DNA of 64,000 bases, taken from positions 60,558-124,557 of the IMG/VR virus record IMGVR_UViG_3300027971_000029. The stretch is one strand, 5' to 3'. Each line of letters begins with the position of its first letter. Within the stretch, counting starts at the first letter, position 1. This stretch comes from a virus. Both the position numbers and the translations under genes were made by a program. Below the pieces are notes generated by a model. It saw nothing but the letters and a program-made list of their open reading frames with translations, had not been told where the DNA came from and did no database searches. This document shows, piece after piece, positions 26,577-35,115 of this stretch.

Positions 26577-26715
26577 CGTTTGTTAAAGTATCATCATCCT
26601 CAATAATGTATTCGCCGCAAAATGGGCAGTAATGAGGGTCATCCTCAGTTTCCGTCTCAACATATGAAATTCTAAAACTGGAATTGCAGTTTTCGCAAGT
26701 GTGTTTTAACTGCAT
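26560..26715 (-). CDS. Zinc-ribbon protein with acidic tail, 51 aa
   Basis: MQLKHTCENCNSSFRISYVE, DDPHYCPFCGEYIIEDDDTL. Two CxxC pairs form a zinc ribbon, followed by an acidic tail. This little protein recurs in T4-like phages. GGAGAAAGT precedes the ATG at 26715, 11 nt from the divergent Dps late promoter. Confidence 0.75.
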   Translation of the reverse strand: MQLKHTCENCNSSFRISYVETETEDDPHYCPFCGEYIIEDDDTLTNDDDNE

Positions 26716-26725
26716 ACTTTCTCCT

Positions 26726-26733
26726 TATAAATA
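26726..26733 (+). promoter_or_regulatory. T4-type late promoter (TATAAATA)
   Basis: Exact T4 late box on the plus strand, 31 nt before the Dps start, leaving a leader with an AAAGGA ribosome site. Implies gp55/gp33-type late transcription. Confidence 0.75.
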
Positions 26734-26763
26734 TACTTATATCTCTTAATTAAAGGACTTTTC

Positions 26764-27201
26764 ATGGACCTAGTTGAACTTCTCAAGCGTGTGCAAGCAA
26801 ATACCTTTGCTATGTATCTTAAAACTCATAACTTCCATTGGAATGTTGAAGGCATGTTTTTTGCACAGTTTCACGATTTCTTTGCTAATTTATATAACGA
26901 ACTTTTTCTTGCTGTAGATACAATTGCTGAATTGATTCGTACACAAGATGCATATGCTCCTGGTTCGCTTGGTCGATTTGCAGAACTTTCATCTATCCAA
27001 GATGAAAATGCAGTACCATCAGCCCGTGACATGGTTATGAAACTTGTTGCTGATAATGACATTGTAAGAGCATCTTTGTATGATGCTTTCAATGCGGCAA
27101 ATGCGGCCAATGAGCAAGGTATTGCTAATGCTTTGCAAGATAGAATCTCAGCCCATGATAAGCATGGATGGATGCTTCGCTCATTCTTGAAACAAATATA
27201 A
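26764..27201 (+). CDS. dps: Dps-like ferritin, 145 aa
   Basis: LKTHNFHWNVEGMFFAQFHD holds the Dps ferroxidase ligands (H-x2-W, H-x3-D), followed by AVDTIAELIRTQDAYAPGS (D-x3-E). A four-helix ferritin-like protein that binds iron and DNA and detoxifies peroxide. One of three plus-strand genes, with a late promoter and AAAGGA site. In phage context it might store iron for the late stage or protect DNA. Ends 1 nt from the convergent nuclease gene. Confidence 0.92.
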   Translation: MDLVELLKRVQANTFAMYLKTHNFHWNVEGMFFAQFHDFFANLYNELFLAVDTIAELIRTQDAYAPGSLGRFAELSSIQDENAVPSARDMVMKLVADNDIVRASLYDAFNAANAANEQGIANALQDRISAHDKHGWMLRSFLKQI

Positions 27202-27948
27202 TCACCAATTTTTTTGTTGCTCAAGTTTTTGAGTAGTTGGTAATTTGGGGTTGAAGTTTATACCAGTCATAGCTTCAATCTCTTGAATTGTTACCTTATG
27301 TTTCTCTAAGTCTTCAACAGGCAAGGCTTCGTTCGGAAAGACATAGGCAGATGCCCTATTGTTATCCAAATCAATAATCACTTTAAATAGTTTAGTTGGC
27401 ACACCAACTTTGTTGCCACCAATCGTTTTGTAGTTGTGTTCATAGATTGTTCCTGATACAACATAAACACTACCAATCTTTACAACATAGTCTCTAACTT
27501 TTGTTTCTAACTGTTTCCAAATCCCACGATTGTTATTTGGTACTTGTGGTACCATATTTGAGAGAAAAAAACTTTCACTCATAATTTCATCTGACATTGT
27601 ATTGTCACCAGCTGGCGCTAGATGGCCACGGTCATATGGATGACCCGCATAGTCTGCTAGTTGACTTTGATATTCTCTCTTGATTTCGGGGTCTGGTCTA
27701 AAATCATTTTCTCTTTTTGATTCACCAGCGACACCCTCTAGTGTAACATGTTCAACAACATACTCTGCGGTTCTTGTATCAAATCTGTAGTGAATAGCAT
27801 AATTCTTTTTGCAAAGATATTGTGACTGAGTTAATTTACTTACTGGCGCCCCATATTTAGGAACAAACTGCGGACAGTTATCATCAATAGGATTTGCACT
27901 TGCAATACCTAATGTTAAAATGCTTATGAGTAAAAATAGTTTTTTCAT
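27202..27948 (-). CDS. Secreted DNA/RNA non-specific endonuclease (NUC/NucA family), 248 aa
   Basis: Signal peptide MKKLFLLISILTLGIASA. The catalytic block YDRGHLAPAGDN (DRGH) and SNMVPQVPNNNRGIWKQLE (Asn metal ligand) mark the NucA/Serratia nuclease family, which cuts DNA and RNA. Full length. Secreted to periplasm or outside; it could salvage nucleotides, attack invading phage DNA, or degrade DNA released at lysis. Operon with the glycosyltransferase and LpxH-like gene. Confidence 0.9.
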   Translation of the reverse strand: MKKLFLLISILTLGIASANPIDDNCPQFVPKYGAPVSKLTQSQYLCKKNYAIHYRFDTRTAEYVVEHVTLEGVAGESKRENDFRPDPEIKREYQSQLADYAGHPYDRGHLAPAGDNTMSDEIMSESFFLSNMVPQVPNNNRGIWKQLETKVRDYVVKIGSVYVVSGTIYEHNYKTIGGNKVGVPTKLFKVIIDLDNNRASAYVFPNEALPVEDLEKHKVTIQEIEAMTGINFNPKLPTTQKLEQQKNW

Positions 27949-28662
27949 TTATTTCCAATATTTTGAATAGTCTAATTTGTTCCAGTAATCTTCATTATTT
28001 CTGTTCCAAAAGTTTTTTATGAGATACCATACCATACCAAAGTATCCCATTCTTTCAAATCTTCTGCTGTCTTGTCCGAAGTAATGTTTGACTAATTTGA
28101 ATTTCTTTACATCATATTTTTTAGATAAAAAGAAGTCTTCACTAGTGCCATACTTTTCTGAGAACCCACCATACTCTTCAAATTTGTCTCGGCGTGTTAG
28201 CATAAATGCACCAACAGCAAATGGGACTTTGCGACTCATTATCTTATTCACACCATTGAATAGCATGAATCCAATCTGAGCCCTTTTATCACCATCGTAA
28301 CACTTTATGTATGTACCAATTAAATCTAGATTTTTTGTCTCTAACTCTTGCACACAATCAGATATAATTGTATCTGAGAAGAATCTCACATCACTATCAA
28401 TGAATAGAATGTATGGTGTGGTAGCAAGTTTAGCGCCATTGTTCTTTGCAATAGAAACTGGTCCACCATCAATAACTTCTACATTCAATTTCAAATCTTC
28501 TTTGTAGAAATCGATGACTTCTCTTGTATCATCAGTAGAGCAATCGGCAATGATAATTTTTGTGTTGCCAATGTTTTGTTTCTTCAGATGATACAACAGA
28601 TGAAAAATATATGTTTCTTCATTTTTACATGGAACAACGATTGTAATTTTATCCTGTAACAC
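27949..28662 (-). CDS. Glycosyltransferase family 2, 237 aa
   Basis: ITIVVPCKNEETYIFHLLYH start, IIIADCSTDDTREVIDFYK, AKNNGAKLATTPYILFIDSD (DxD metal site) and EEYGGFSEKYGTSEDFFLSK. A GT-A fold enzyme of family 2 that transfers a sugar from a nucleotide donor. Flanked by an LpxH-like phosphoesterase, so lipid A or O-antigen modification is suggested. Confidence 0.9.
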   Translation of the reverse strand: MLQDKITIVVPCKNEETYIFHLLYHLKKQNIGNTKIIIADCSTDDTREVIDFYKEDLKLNVEVIDGGPVSIAKNNGAKLATTPYILFIDSDVRFFSDTIISDCVQELETKNLDLIGTYIKCYDGDKRAQIGFMLFNGVNKIMSRKVPFAVGAFMLTRRDKFEEYGGFSEKYGTSEDFFLSKKYDVKKFKLVKHYFGQDSRRFERMGYFGMVWYLIKNFWNRNNEDYWNKLDYSKYWK

Positions 28663-29413
28663 TATCGGTCTCCTGTGTCCATGTGATTATCTCCCAACGG
28701 CCATCGTGATGTTCTACAAGTGCTGTACAACTTTCAACCCAATCACCATCGTTCATGTACACGACACCATTAATCTCTTTTATCTCTGCATGATGTATGT
28801 GACCACATATCACACCATCATAACCTTTTTTCTTGCAATAGTTCGCTAAGTTTTCTTCAAACTTAAAAATAAAATCAACTGCTCTTTTTACTCTTGTTTT
28901 GAGATATTTGCTAAGACTAAAATACCGAAAACCAAAGCGGTGCAGTAACCAATTGAATTTGCTATTAAGCGATAAAATAAAATCATATGCTCTGTCTCCT
29001 AAAAATGAAAGCCATGGCGCCAGCCTTGTGATGCCATCGAAGAGGTCACCATGTGTGACCAGATAGTGTTTACCATCAGCACCGATGTGTTCTATTTGAT
29101 TATGTATTTCGACTAGACCAAAACTGAAACCATAAGGTATCATTGGCCTTAAAAATTCATCGTGATTGCCAGCAACATAGATTACTCGTGTGCCTCGTTT
29201 AGCATGACCAAGCACACGGCGAACAACATTAGTATGACTTTGTTTCCAACGCCACTTGTTCTGCTGAATGCGCCATGCATCAATGATATCACCTACAAGA
29301 TACAATGTCTCGCAGGTGTTATTCTTTAAAAAATTGTTGAGTTGCTCTGCTTTGCAATCTCTAGTTCCCAAATGTACATCACTAATAAAAATACTGCGAT
29401 ATGTTTTGTTCAT
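28649..29413 (-). CDS. UDP-2,3-diacylglucosamine pyrophosphatase-like metallophosphoesterase, 254 aa
   Basis: Calcineurin-like metal blocks IFISDVHLGTRDCKAEQL, YLVGDIIDAW, YVAGNHDEFL, LVTHGDLFD and GVICGHIHHAEI. Length and pattern (SDxHLG, GDxID.W, GNHDE) fit the LpxH family, which cleaves the pyrophosphate of a lipid A precursor. Rare in phages. Overlaps the glycosyltransferase gene by 14 nt. Confidence 0.8.
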   Translation of the reverse strand: MNKTYRSIFISDVHLGTRDCKAEQLNNFLKNNTCETLYLVGDIIDAWRIQQNKWRWKQSHTNVVRRVLGHAKRGTRVIYVAGNHDEFLRPMIPYGFSFGLVEIHNQIEHIGADGKHYLVTHGDLFDGITRLAPWLSFLGDRAYDFILSLNSKFNWLLHRFGFRYFSLSKYLKTRVKRAVDFIFKFEENLANYCKKKGYDGVICGHIHHAEIKEINGVVYMNDGDWVESCTALVEHHDGRWEIITWTQETDSVTG

Positions 29414-30042
29414 TTTGAGTGTTCGTACATGACCGTATCTGTATCACCCAATGCCCATTTCAAATCGGTTTCAACTGACCATTTTTTTGTTGCAACTTTA
29501 AAATCTGGCTTTTTTAATTCTCTTGGATTACTACTAGGTTCCAAAATAATTAATCGATTATTTGGCTGAGCACCAAACTGACCATTATCACACATGATGA
29601 AATTATAAGACTTGTGGTCTTCGATATCTTCAGAAAACCCTGTATCAAGTATGTTAAAATCAGGATGAGCAGAATCAACTGTAAACATATAAACACCATA
29701 TTGCCAATCTCCATTTTTTAACTTAAACTTACATTTCATTGATTGCAACTGCGCTTTTTTAATGACAGTTATATCATATGAAAGGCAGTCCCACAATTGC
29801 AAATAGTCTAATGGCAATTCGTTTTGAATTGGTTTCCAACAAAATGCGTGTAATGGTAGTTTGTCATACAATGCGCCATAGTTGTTTAGATATGCTTCAA
29901 TACGAAATGCTTGACCTCTTAGTGACTTGATGCTAACCCACCAACACGGCTCAAGTTCTCCATGACCTTTCTCAAAGTCATAGAGAAACTCTTTACGAAC
30001 AAAACATTTTACTGGTGGTAAATTAGCAACGATATGTGACAT
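29410..30042 (-). CDS. Conserved T4-like phage protein, 210 aa
   Basis: MSHIVANLPPVKCFVRKEFL, ELEPCWWVSIKSLRGQAFRI, YNNYGALYDKLPLHAFCW, LDYLQLWDCLSYDITVIKKA, YMFTVDSAHPDFN and KSYNFIMCDNGQFGAQPNNR. This combination occurs in many T4-like marine phages; function unknown, conservation suggests an important role. Overlaps the LpxH-like gene by 4 nt. Confidence 0.85.
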   Translation of the reverse strand: MSHIVANLPPVKCFVRKEFLYDFEKGHGELEPCWWVSIKSLRGQAFRIEAYLNNYGALYDKLPLHAFCWKPIQNELPLDYLQLWDCLSYDITVIKKAQLQSMKCKFKLKNGDWQYGVYMFTVDSAHPDFNILDTGFSEDIEDHKSYNFIMCDNGQFGAQPNNRLIILEPSSNPRELKKPDFKVATKKWSVETDLKWALGDTDTVMYEHSK

Positions 30043-30061
30043 TATGCCTTCTTAATATTTT

Positions 30062-30379
30062 CTATACTGAAAAGCTACTGCCGCAACCACATGTTGATTT
30101 TGCATTCGGGTTTGATATCACAAATTGTGATCCCTTTAGTTTGTCTGTCGTGTAGTCGATTGTAGCAGTATCAAAATACTGCATACTCATGGCATCAACT
30201 AAAAGATTGTCGAAAACAAAGTCATCTTCTTCTTTGTTTTCTTCAAGTGTAAATCCATAATTGAATCCTGAGCAACCACCACCAGTGATAAATGCTCTCA
30301 CATATTTCATGGCAGGTTCATCCAAAAGAATCTCAGTTAGTTGAGTTTTTGCGTTTTCTGTTAGAGTAATCATACACAC
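30062..30379 (-). CDS. iscA: A-type Fe-S carrier protein (IscA/ErpA-like), 105 aa
   Basis: AFITGGGCSGFNYGFTLEEN carries the first cluster Cys; the C-terminus CGCGSSFSV carries the C-x-C pair. This is the complete three-Cys site of A-type carriers, which deliver Fe-S clusters to target enzymes. Adjacent to an IscU-like scaffold, overlapping it by 10 nt. Confidence 0.93.
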   Translation of the reverse strand: MCMITLTENAKTQLTEILLDEPAMKYVRAFITGGGCSGFNYGFTLEENKEEDDFVFDNLLVDAMSMQYFDTATIDYTTDKLKGSQFVISNPNAKSTCGCGSSFSV

Positions 30380-30753
30380 TCACATTTTAGTTGATAGTCA
30401 TGTATTGCCGCTTTAATTGCATCTTCTGCAAGTATAGAGCAATGAATCTTAACTGGTGGTAAGGCCAGTTCATTAGCAATCTCACTGTTTTTGATTTGCC
30501 ATGCTTGGTCAAGTGTCTTTCCTTTGACCCATTCGGTAACAAGTGAACTTGATGCGATAGCTGAACCACATCCATATGTTTTAAATTTAGCATCAGTAAT
30601 AATTCCATCTTCAACTTTAATTTGAAGTTTCATTACATCACCACAAGCTGGCGCACCTACCATACCAGTGCCAACTGTTGGATCGTTTTTATCTAGAGAA
30701 CCAACATTTCGTGGATTCTCGTAGTGTTCAATAACCAGATTAGAATATGACAT
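30370..30753 (-). CDS. iscU: Fe-S cluster scaffold (IscU/NifU-N-like), 127 aa
   Basis: VIEHYENPRNVGSLDKNDPT, GAPACGDVMKLQIKV (Cys and Asp ligands), FKTYGCGSAIASSSLVTEW and VKIHCSILAEDAIKAAI: all three cluster Cys and the Asp are present. No IscS, HscA/B or ferredoxin are in the window, so it must rely on the host's. Overlaps nrdB and the IscA-like gene. Confidence 0.93.
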   Translation of the reverse strand: MSYSNLVIEHYENPRNVGSLDKNDPTVGTGMVGAPACGDVMKLQIKVEDGIITDAKFKTYGCGSAIASSSLVTEWVKGKTLDQAWQIKNSEIANELALPPVKIHCSILAEDAIKAAIHDYQLKCECV

Positions 30754-31745
30754 TATGCCGCCTTAGCCCAAACATCTTCTCCCCAACTACCAGACAAAGC
30801 GCCTTTAGCATAGTCGGTCACTCTATTCTCAAAGAAGTTTCCGTGAATAGGTGCATTAATCATTTCTTCGACCCATGGTAGTGGATTTCTTTTTACTTTA
30901 AAAATACCTTTAAGACCAAGAGATATCAATCGTCTATCAGCAATATAACGAATATACTTCTTAACATCTTCACTAGAAAGACCTTCCATAGCACCCATAG
31001 AAAAAGCAAGGTCAATAAACTTATCTTCTAACTCGACCATTCTTTCTGCAATAGAATAGATGCGCCCTTTGAGGTCATCGTTCCATATCTCTTTGTTCTC
31101 TTCTATGTATGTGCGAAAAACTTTAATCATGTTCTCAGCATGTAGAGTTTCATCTACAATAGACCAAGTAACAATTTGACCCATACCCTTCATCTTACCT
31201 GTTCTTGGAAAATTCAACAACATGATAAAAGATGAGAACAACTGCATCCCTTCAGTGAAAGCACTGAACACGGCGATATGGGTTGCAGTGTTCTCTTTAG
31301 TTGTATTCTGTGCAGATAAGTCCATGACATAATCATGCTTGGCTCTCATTGCCTCATACTCAAGAAACTGATTGTATGTTGTTTCAGGAAGACCGAGTGT
31401 CTCAATCAAATGTGAATATGCGGCAATGTGCAATGCTTCACGGGCCGCAAATCCTAACAACATCATACGAACTTCTGGTTGTGGAAAGTATGGTAGATAG
31501 TTTGTTACATAGCCACCAGCAACATCAATGTCACCTTGTGTAAAGAATCTAAAGATATGTGTTAGAAATTGTTTCTCTTCTTTTGATAACTTATTCTTCC
31601 AATCTTTAACATCTTCTGCCATCGGCACTTCTGTATGTAACCAATGTGATTGCTCATGTTTCAACCATGCATCATATGCCCATGGATAGTTGAAAGGTTT
31701 AAAACTTGTTCTCTCTTCTGATAGATTGTTTTTTCTTTTGCTCAT
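30753..31745 (-). CDS. nrdB: Ribonucleotide reductase class I, beta subunit (NrdB), 330 aa
   Basis: DIDVAGGYV (Asp ligand), AAREALHIAAYSHL (Glu, His and the radical Tyr), FTEGMQLFSSF and WSIVDETLHAENM (E-x2-H) reproduce the diiron-tyrosyl site of class I NrdB. The ATG at 31745 overlaps the thioredoxin stop by ATGA. Supplies dNTPs with NrdA. The ORF also continues 3 codons upstream. Confidence 0.95.
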   Translation of the reverse strand: MSKRKNNLSEERTSFKPFNYPWAYDAWLKHEQSHWLHTEVPMAEDVKDWKNKLSKEEKQFLTHIFRFFTQGDIDVAGGYVTNYLPYFPQPEVRMMLLGFAAREALHIAAYSHLIETLGLPETTYNQFLEYEAMRAKHDYVMDLSAQNTTKENTATHIAVFSAFTEGMQLFSSFIMLLNFPRTGKMKGMGQIVTWSIVDETLHAENMIKVFRTYIEENKEIWNDDLKGRIYSIAERMVELEDKFIDLAFSMGAMEGLSSEDVKKYIRYIADRRLISLGLKGIFKVKRNPLPWVEEMINAPIHGNFFENRVTDYAKGALSGSWGEDVWAKAA

Positions 31746-31984
31746 TGTGCCCACTCTTGTAATTCTTTTACTGTTTTTGAACCAACCATTCTCTTTACTT
31801 CGATATTTTCATCAAGCATCACTAATGTAGGTACACTGCGAATACCATATTCTCTTGCCAAATCATCATGCACATCAATATCAACAACTTCAATAGGCAT
31901 TTCAATATTTGCACTTTCTAAATTCATTGACAATGCTTTGCATGGTTCACACCATGATGCAGTAAATCTTAAAATTCTTTTCAT
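31742..31984 (-). CDS. Thioredoxin-like protein, 80 aa
   Basis: LRFTASWCEPCKALSMNLES has the redox site WCEPC; later SVPTLVMLDENIEV has the cis-Pro. A short thioredoxin, likely the electron donor for NrdAB, as it is translationally coupled to nrdB. T4 uses NrdC in this role. Confidence 0.9.
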   Translation of the reverse strand: MKRILRFTASWCEPCKALSMNLESANIEMPIEVVDIDVHDDLAREYGIRSVPTLVMLDENIEVKRMVGSKTVKELQEWAQ

Positions 31985-32632
31985 TTATCTCTCCATTAAT
32001 TCGTTTACAAAATCTAATAATAGTGTGTGTTGAGTTCCATTATGATACTTACCCTTCATCCAACTATAACTATCATACCAAAACTGTCCACTCTCTGGAT
32101 GACAACCAATTAAACCTATACGATTTTGAATAATGGCCATGTTGTCACCATTACTATATGTTGCTATGGTTTCATACGGAGAGTTTTCACCACCAACTAA
32201 AGCACAACCATCATAGAAGAACATGTCGTATGGTTGATTTCTCCACACAACACGCATATTTTTTGCATGTGGTCTTCTTGTGCAAGTACCAGGTCTCTTA
32301 ATATACTGTACCGCATCTACTTTGTCAAGTATGTTGAAGTAATCTTTACCTGCCCAATATGCACCCATGCAAATGCCAAGATACTTACCACCTCTTGCTA
32401 CAAAATTGACTACAACATCTTTGTTGTTTTTCAGTATGATATCATATGAATCTGAATCACCGATACCACCTGGAAATGCAACCATATCAACATCATCAAA
32501 GAAACCCTCTTCAACTTCATTCTTTGAAAACAATTTGAAGTCATAACTACCTGATAATGCTTTCATTACACCATTAGATGATTGTACTGAACACTTCGGA
32601 TCACATACAAACAATGCTATAGTAGGTTTCAT
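31985..32632 (-). CDS. Class I glutamine amidotransferase-like / BPL_N domain protein, 215 aa
   Basis: MKPTIALFVCDPKCSVQSSN, MVAFPGGIGDSDSYDI, GGKYLGICMGAYWAG (nucleophile Cys in CxGxx) and GLIGCHPESG (catalytic His and Glu). The pattern of the biotin protein ligase N-terminal domain and related GATases. It is free-standing. Its place between nrdA and the thioredoxin suggests a link to nucleotide metabolism, but no synthetase partner is visible. Confidence 0.75.
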   Translation of the reverse strand: MKPTIALFVCDPKCSVQSSNGVMKALSGSYDFKLFSKNEVEEGFFDDVDMVAFPGGIGDSDSYDIILKNNKDVVVNFVARGGKYLGICMGAYWAGKDYFNILDKVDAVQYIKRPGTCTRRPHAKNMRVVWRNQPYDMFFYDGCALVGGENSPYETIATYSNGDNMAIIQNRIGLIGCHPESGQFWYDSYSWMKGKYHNGTQHTLLLDFVNELMER

Positions 32633-34426
32633 TTAGCCCTCGCAAGCTAAACAAACTTCTTCAGTTGAAGCGAGTGCCTTCATATCAATTTCTTCAATTA
32701 CACTTCTTTCGATTCTCTTCGATACTTTATCTGCTTTAGCTAATTTCTCAGAGCGGCAGTAGTACATAGTCTTCAATCCTTGTTTCCATGCTTGAAAGTG
32801 TACTGCATGAAGATACTTCACATTTACATCTGGTCTAAAGAAAACATTCAATGATTGTGCTTGGTCGATAAATTCTTGTCTATCAGCCGCATGTTGAATG
32901 ACCCATCGTTGGTCAATCTCCATACCTGTTTTGAATACATCTTTCTGCCATTCATCAAGTATATCTAGATGTTGGCATGAACCATCGTTAGCAATGATTG
33001 ATGACCATACATCATTATATTCGTTTTCAGTTTGTACAAGGCCTTTGATAATTCTATCCAACCATTTATTTTTATTCAATGATGCACCACTCAAGGTGTC
33101 TTGCCTGTAAGCATTTGCTCTGTAAGGTTCAATGGAAGGAGAAGTATTGCCCATGATAATAGAGGAAGATGCGTTAGGAGCAATGGCCAGCATATGACTA
33201 AAACGCCTCCCAGTACCAACGGCATCAGGTGCTTCACCCCTTTCAGAACCCAATTGAAGATTTGCATCATCTAATTTACTCCTAATGTGTTGGAAGATTT
33301 GTTTGTTTCTTCCGACTGCTTGTGCTGATTCCCACGGGAAGCTGTTTCGTTGTAGATAAGCATGAAAACCCAAAGCACCGATGCCAATGCTCCGCTCACG
33401 AATGGCAGAATACTTTGCACGGCTAATGGCTTCAGGAGCATTAGAAATGAAATACTCCAAAACATTATCCAACATTTCAGCAATATCACGAAGAAAATTA
33501 GGATCCGTTCTCCACTCATCATAGTACTCCAAGTTAACAGAAGATAAACAACAAACAGCAGTGCGGTCTTTGTCTGTTGGTAAAATAATTTCAGAACATA
33601 GATTTGATTGTTTGATTGATAGACCTAGTTTCTTTTGAAACTCTGGCATCATACGATTGCTTGTGTCAATGAAATGTAGATACGGCTCGCCTGTCATCAT
33701 ACGCATCTCAAGAATTCTCTGCCACAATTCTCTTGCAGGTATTGTGTCTCTTACTTCATTATTGTGTGGGTCTTTTAGTTCCCATGTATCATCGAACTCA
33801 GGGTCAAGCATACACTGTTCAATGATATGCATGAAGTCATCTGTGATGTTGATACCATGATGTAGATTCAAGCAACGCATGTTCTGGTCGCCTGTAGGCT
33901 TTCTCATTTCAAGAAAGATAAGAATGTCTGGATGAGAAATATCAAGATAAGCGGCATAAGAACCACGGCGTGTACGGCCCTGGCGGTAGGCGAGGCTTGA
34001 CGCATCATAAGTCCTAAGGTGAGGCATAACACCAACAGACTTATCGTCAGTACTACGGATTCCAACGCCAATTCCCACTCCACCACCTAGCATCGATAGC
34101 CAGTTAACTTCTGCCAAACAGTCAACCAAACCTTCAGCAGAATCGTGAAGATAAGGTAAGAAACATGATATAGGAAGGCCACGCTTAGAACGCCCAAAAC
34201 TAAGAATGGGAGTAGAATAAGATAACCAATGCTTACTGCTATACTCATAGAGTCTCTGCGAATGTTCCTGATTAGAGCCGAACGCCTTTGATACATATGC
34301 AAATCTTTCTTGAGGAGAAGATTCTTCTTCTCGCATATATGATTCTTTCAATCTCTTTAAACCCAACTCATCAAATAAATTATCACGAGAAAAATCTACT
34401 ACAATACCATTAACGGTGTCTACCAT
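32633..34426 (-). CDS. nrdA: Ribonucleotide reductase class I, alpha subunit (NrdA), 597 aa
   Basis: Active-site Cys in GLPISCFLPYL, QSNLCSEIILP (thiyl Cys and Glu), AVCCLSSVNLEYY (partner Cys), the Asn-Pro-type loop NASSSIIMGNTSPSIEPYRA and the C-terminal redox pair VCLACEG. About 150 residues shorter than E. coli NrdA; it starts without an ATP-cone domain, so it may lack dATP activity control, as in other phage reductases. Confidence 0.95.
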   Translation of the reverse strand: MVDTVNGIVVDFSRDNLFDELGLKRLKESYMREEESSPQERFAYVSKAFGSNQEHSQRLYEYSSKHWLSYSTPILSFGRSKRGLPISCFLPYLHDSAEGLVDCLAEVNWLSMLGGGVGIGVGIRSTDDKSVGVMPHLRTYDASSLAYRQGRTRRGSYAAYLDISHPDILIFLEMRKPTGDQNMRCLNLHHGINITDDFMHIIEQCMLDPEFDDTWELKDPHNNEVRDTIPARELWQRILEMRMMTGEPYLHFIDTSNRMMPEFQKKLGLSIKQSNLCSEIILPTDKDRTAVCCLSSVNLEYYDEWRTDPNFLRDIAEMLDNVLEYFISNAPEAISRAKYSAIRERSIGIGALGFHAYLQRNSFPWESAQAVGRNKQIFQHIRSKLDDANLQLGSERGEAPDAVGTGRRFSHMLAIAPNASSSIIMGNTSPSIEPYRANAYRQDTLSGASLNKNKWLDRIIKGLVQTENEYNDVWSSIIANDGSCQHLDILDEWQKDVFKTGMEIDQRWVIQHAADRQEFIDQAQSLNVFFRPDVNVKYLHAVHFQAWKQGLKTMYYCRSEKLAKADKVSKRIERSVIEEIDMKALASTEEVCLACEG

Positions 34427-34443
34427 CTTAACTCCAATTTTAA

Positions 34444-35115
34444 TTAATTACTGCTATCTAATGCTTTTACAACATTAGGAAATTTCTGACCAATAATGTC
34501 CCAACAAGCACTTGCAATTTCTGCATGTTCTTTTTGAGTGCCGTTAGACATTCTTAATTTACAATAGTGAATCCATGAACGAAGAGTGCCGTTCATGTAC
34601 ATTTTTGAGTGTGTGTTACCTTCAGGAAGAACTGCTCTCGCTTGTTCTTTAGCAATACCTTTTTCAATAGCCCACTGATATGTTTCTAATGAATGAGCAA
34701 TCAATTCTTGTTGTTTCTGAATCCATTCATCACTTAACAATGCACTACCCAATGTACCATCTAACTCAATACTGTTTTGACGATTCTTTGGGTCTTGCTT
34801 TCTAGCTGACCTTAAACCAAAAGTCAATTCAGTTGTTGGGTCAGCATATCTTTGTGAAAATTCTTGAAACGAAAAAGAACGATGTCTTAAAATCTGTCTT
34901 GCTATATCCCGTGTAGTATTTATTTCTATCACGACTGACACCATTTCAAATGGCGACCAGTGTTCATTGCGAATCAAATAACCAATGAGTTTGTCTTTAC
35001 CTGTCGTGCTTTGTTGATTGCTTGGGTTAGAAACTCTAGCCATGTAAACAATCAAATCTTCTGCACTACCATGTCCGTCTATTCCGGCTGTCAATCCTAT
35101 CAATTTAACTCTCAT
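34444..35115 (-). CDS. thyX: Flavin-dependent thymidylate synthase (ThyX), 223 aa
   Basis: RHRSFSFQEFSQRYADPT is the ThyX motif (RHRxxSxxExSxRY). Makes dTMP from dUMP using FAD and methylene-THF. The ATG at 35115 overlaps the primase stop by ATGA. No ThyA-type gene is seen in the window. Confidence 0.95.
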   Translation of the reverse strand: MRVKLIGLTAGIDGHGSAEDLIVYMARVSNPSNQQSTTGKDKLIGYLIRNEHWSPFEMVSVVIEINTTRDIARQILRHRSFSFQEFSQRYADPTTELTFGLRSARKQDPKNRQNSIELDGTLGSALLSDEWIQKQQELIAHSLETYQWAIEKGIAKEQARAVLPEGNTHSKMYMNGTLRSWIHYCKLRMSNGTQKEHAEIASACWDIIGQKFPNVVKALDSSN

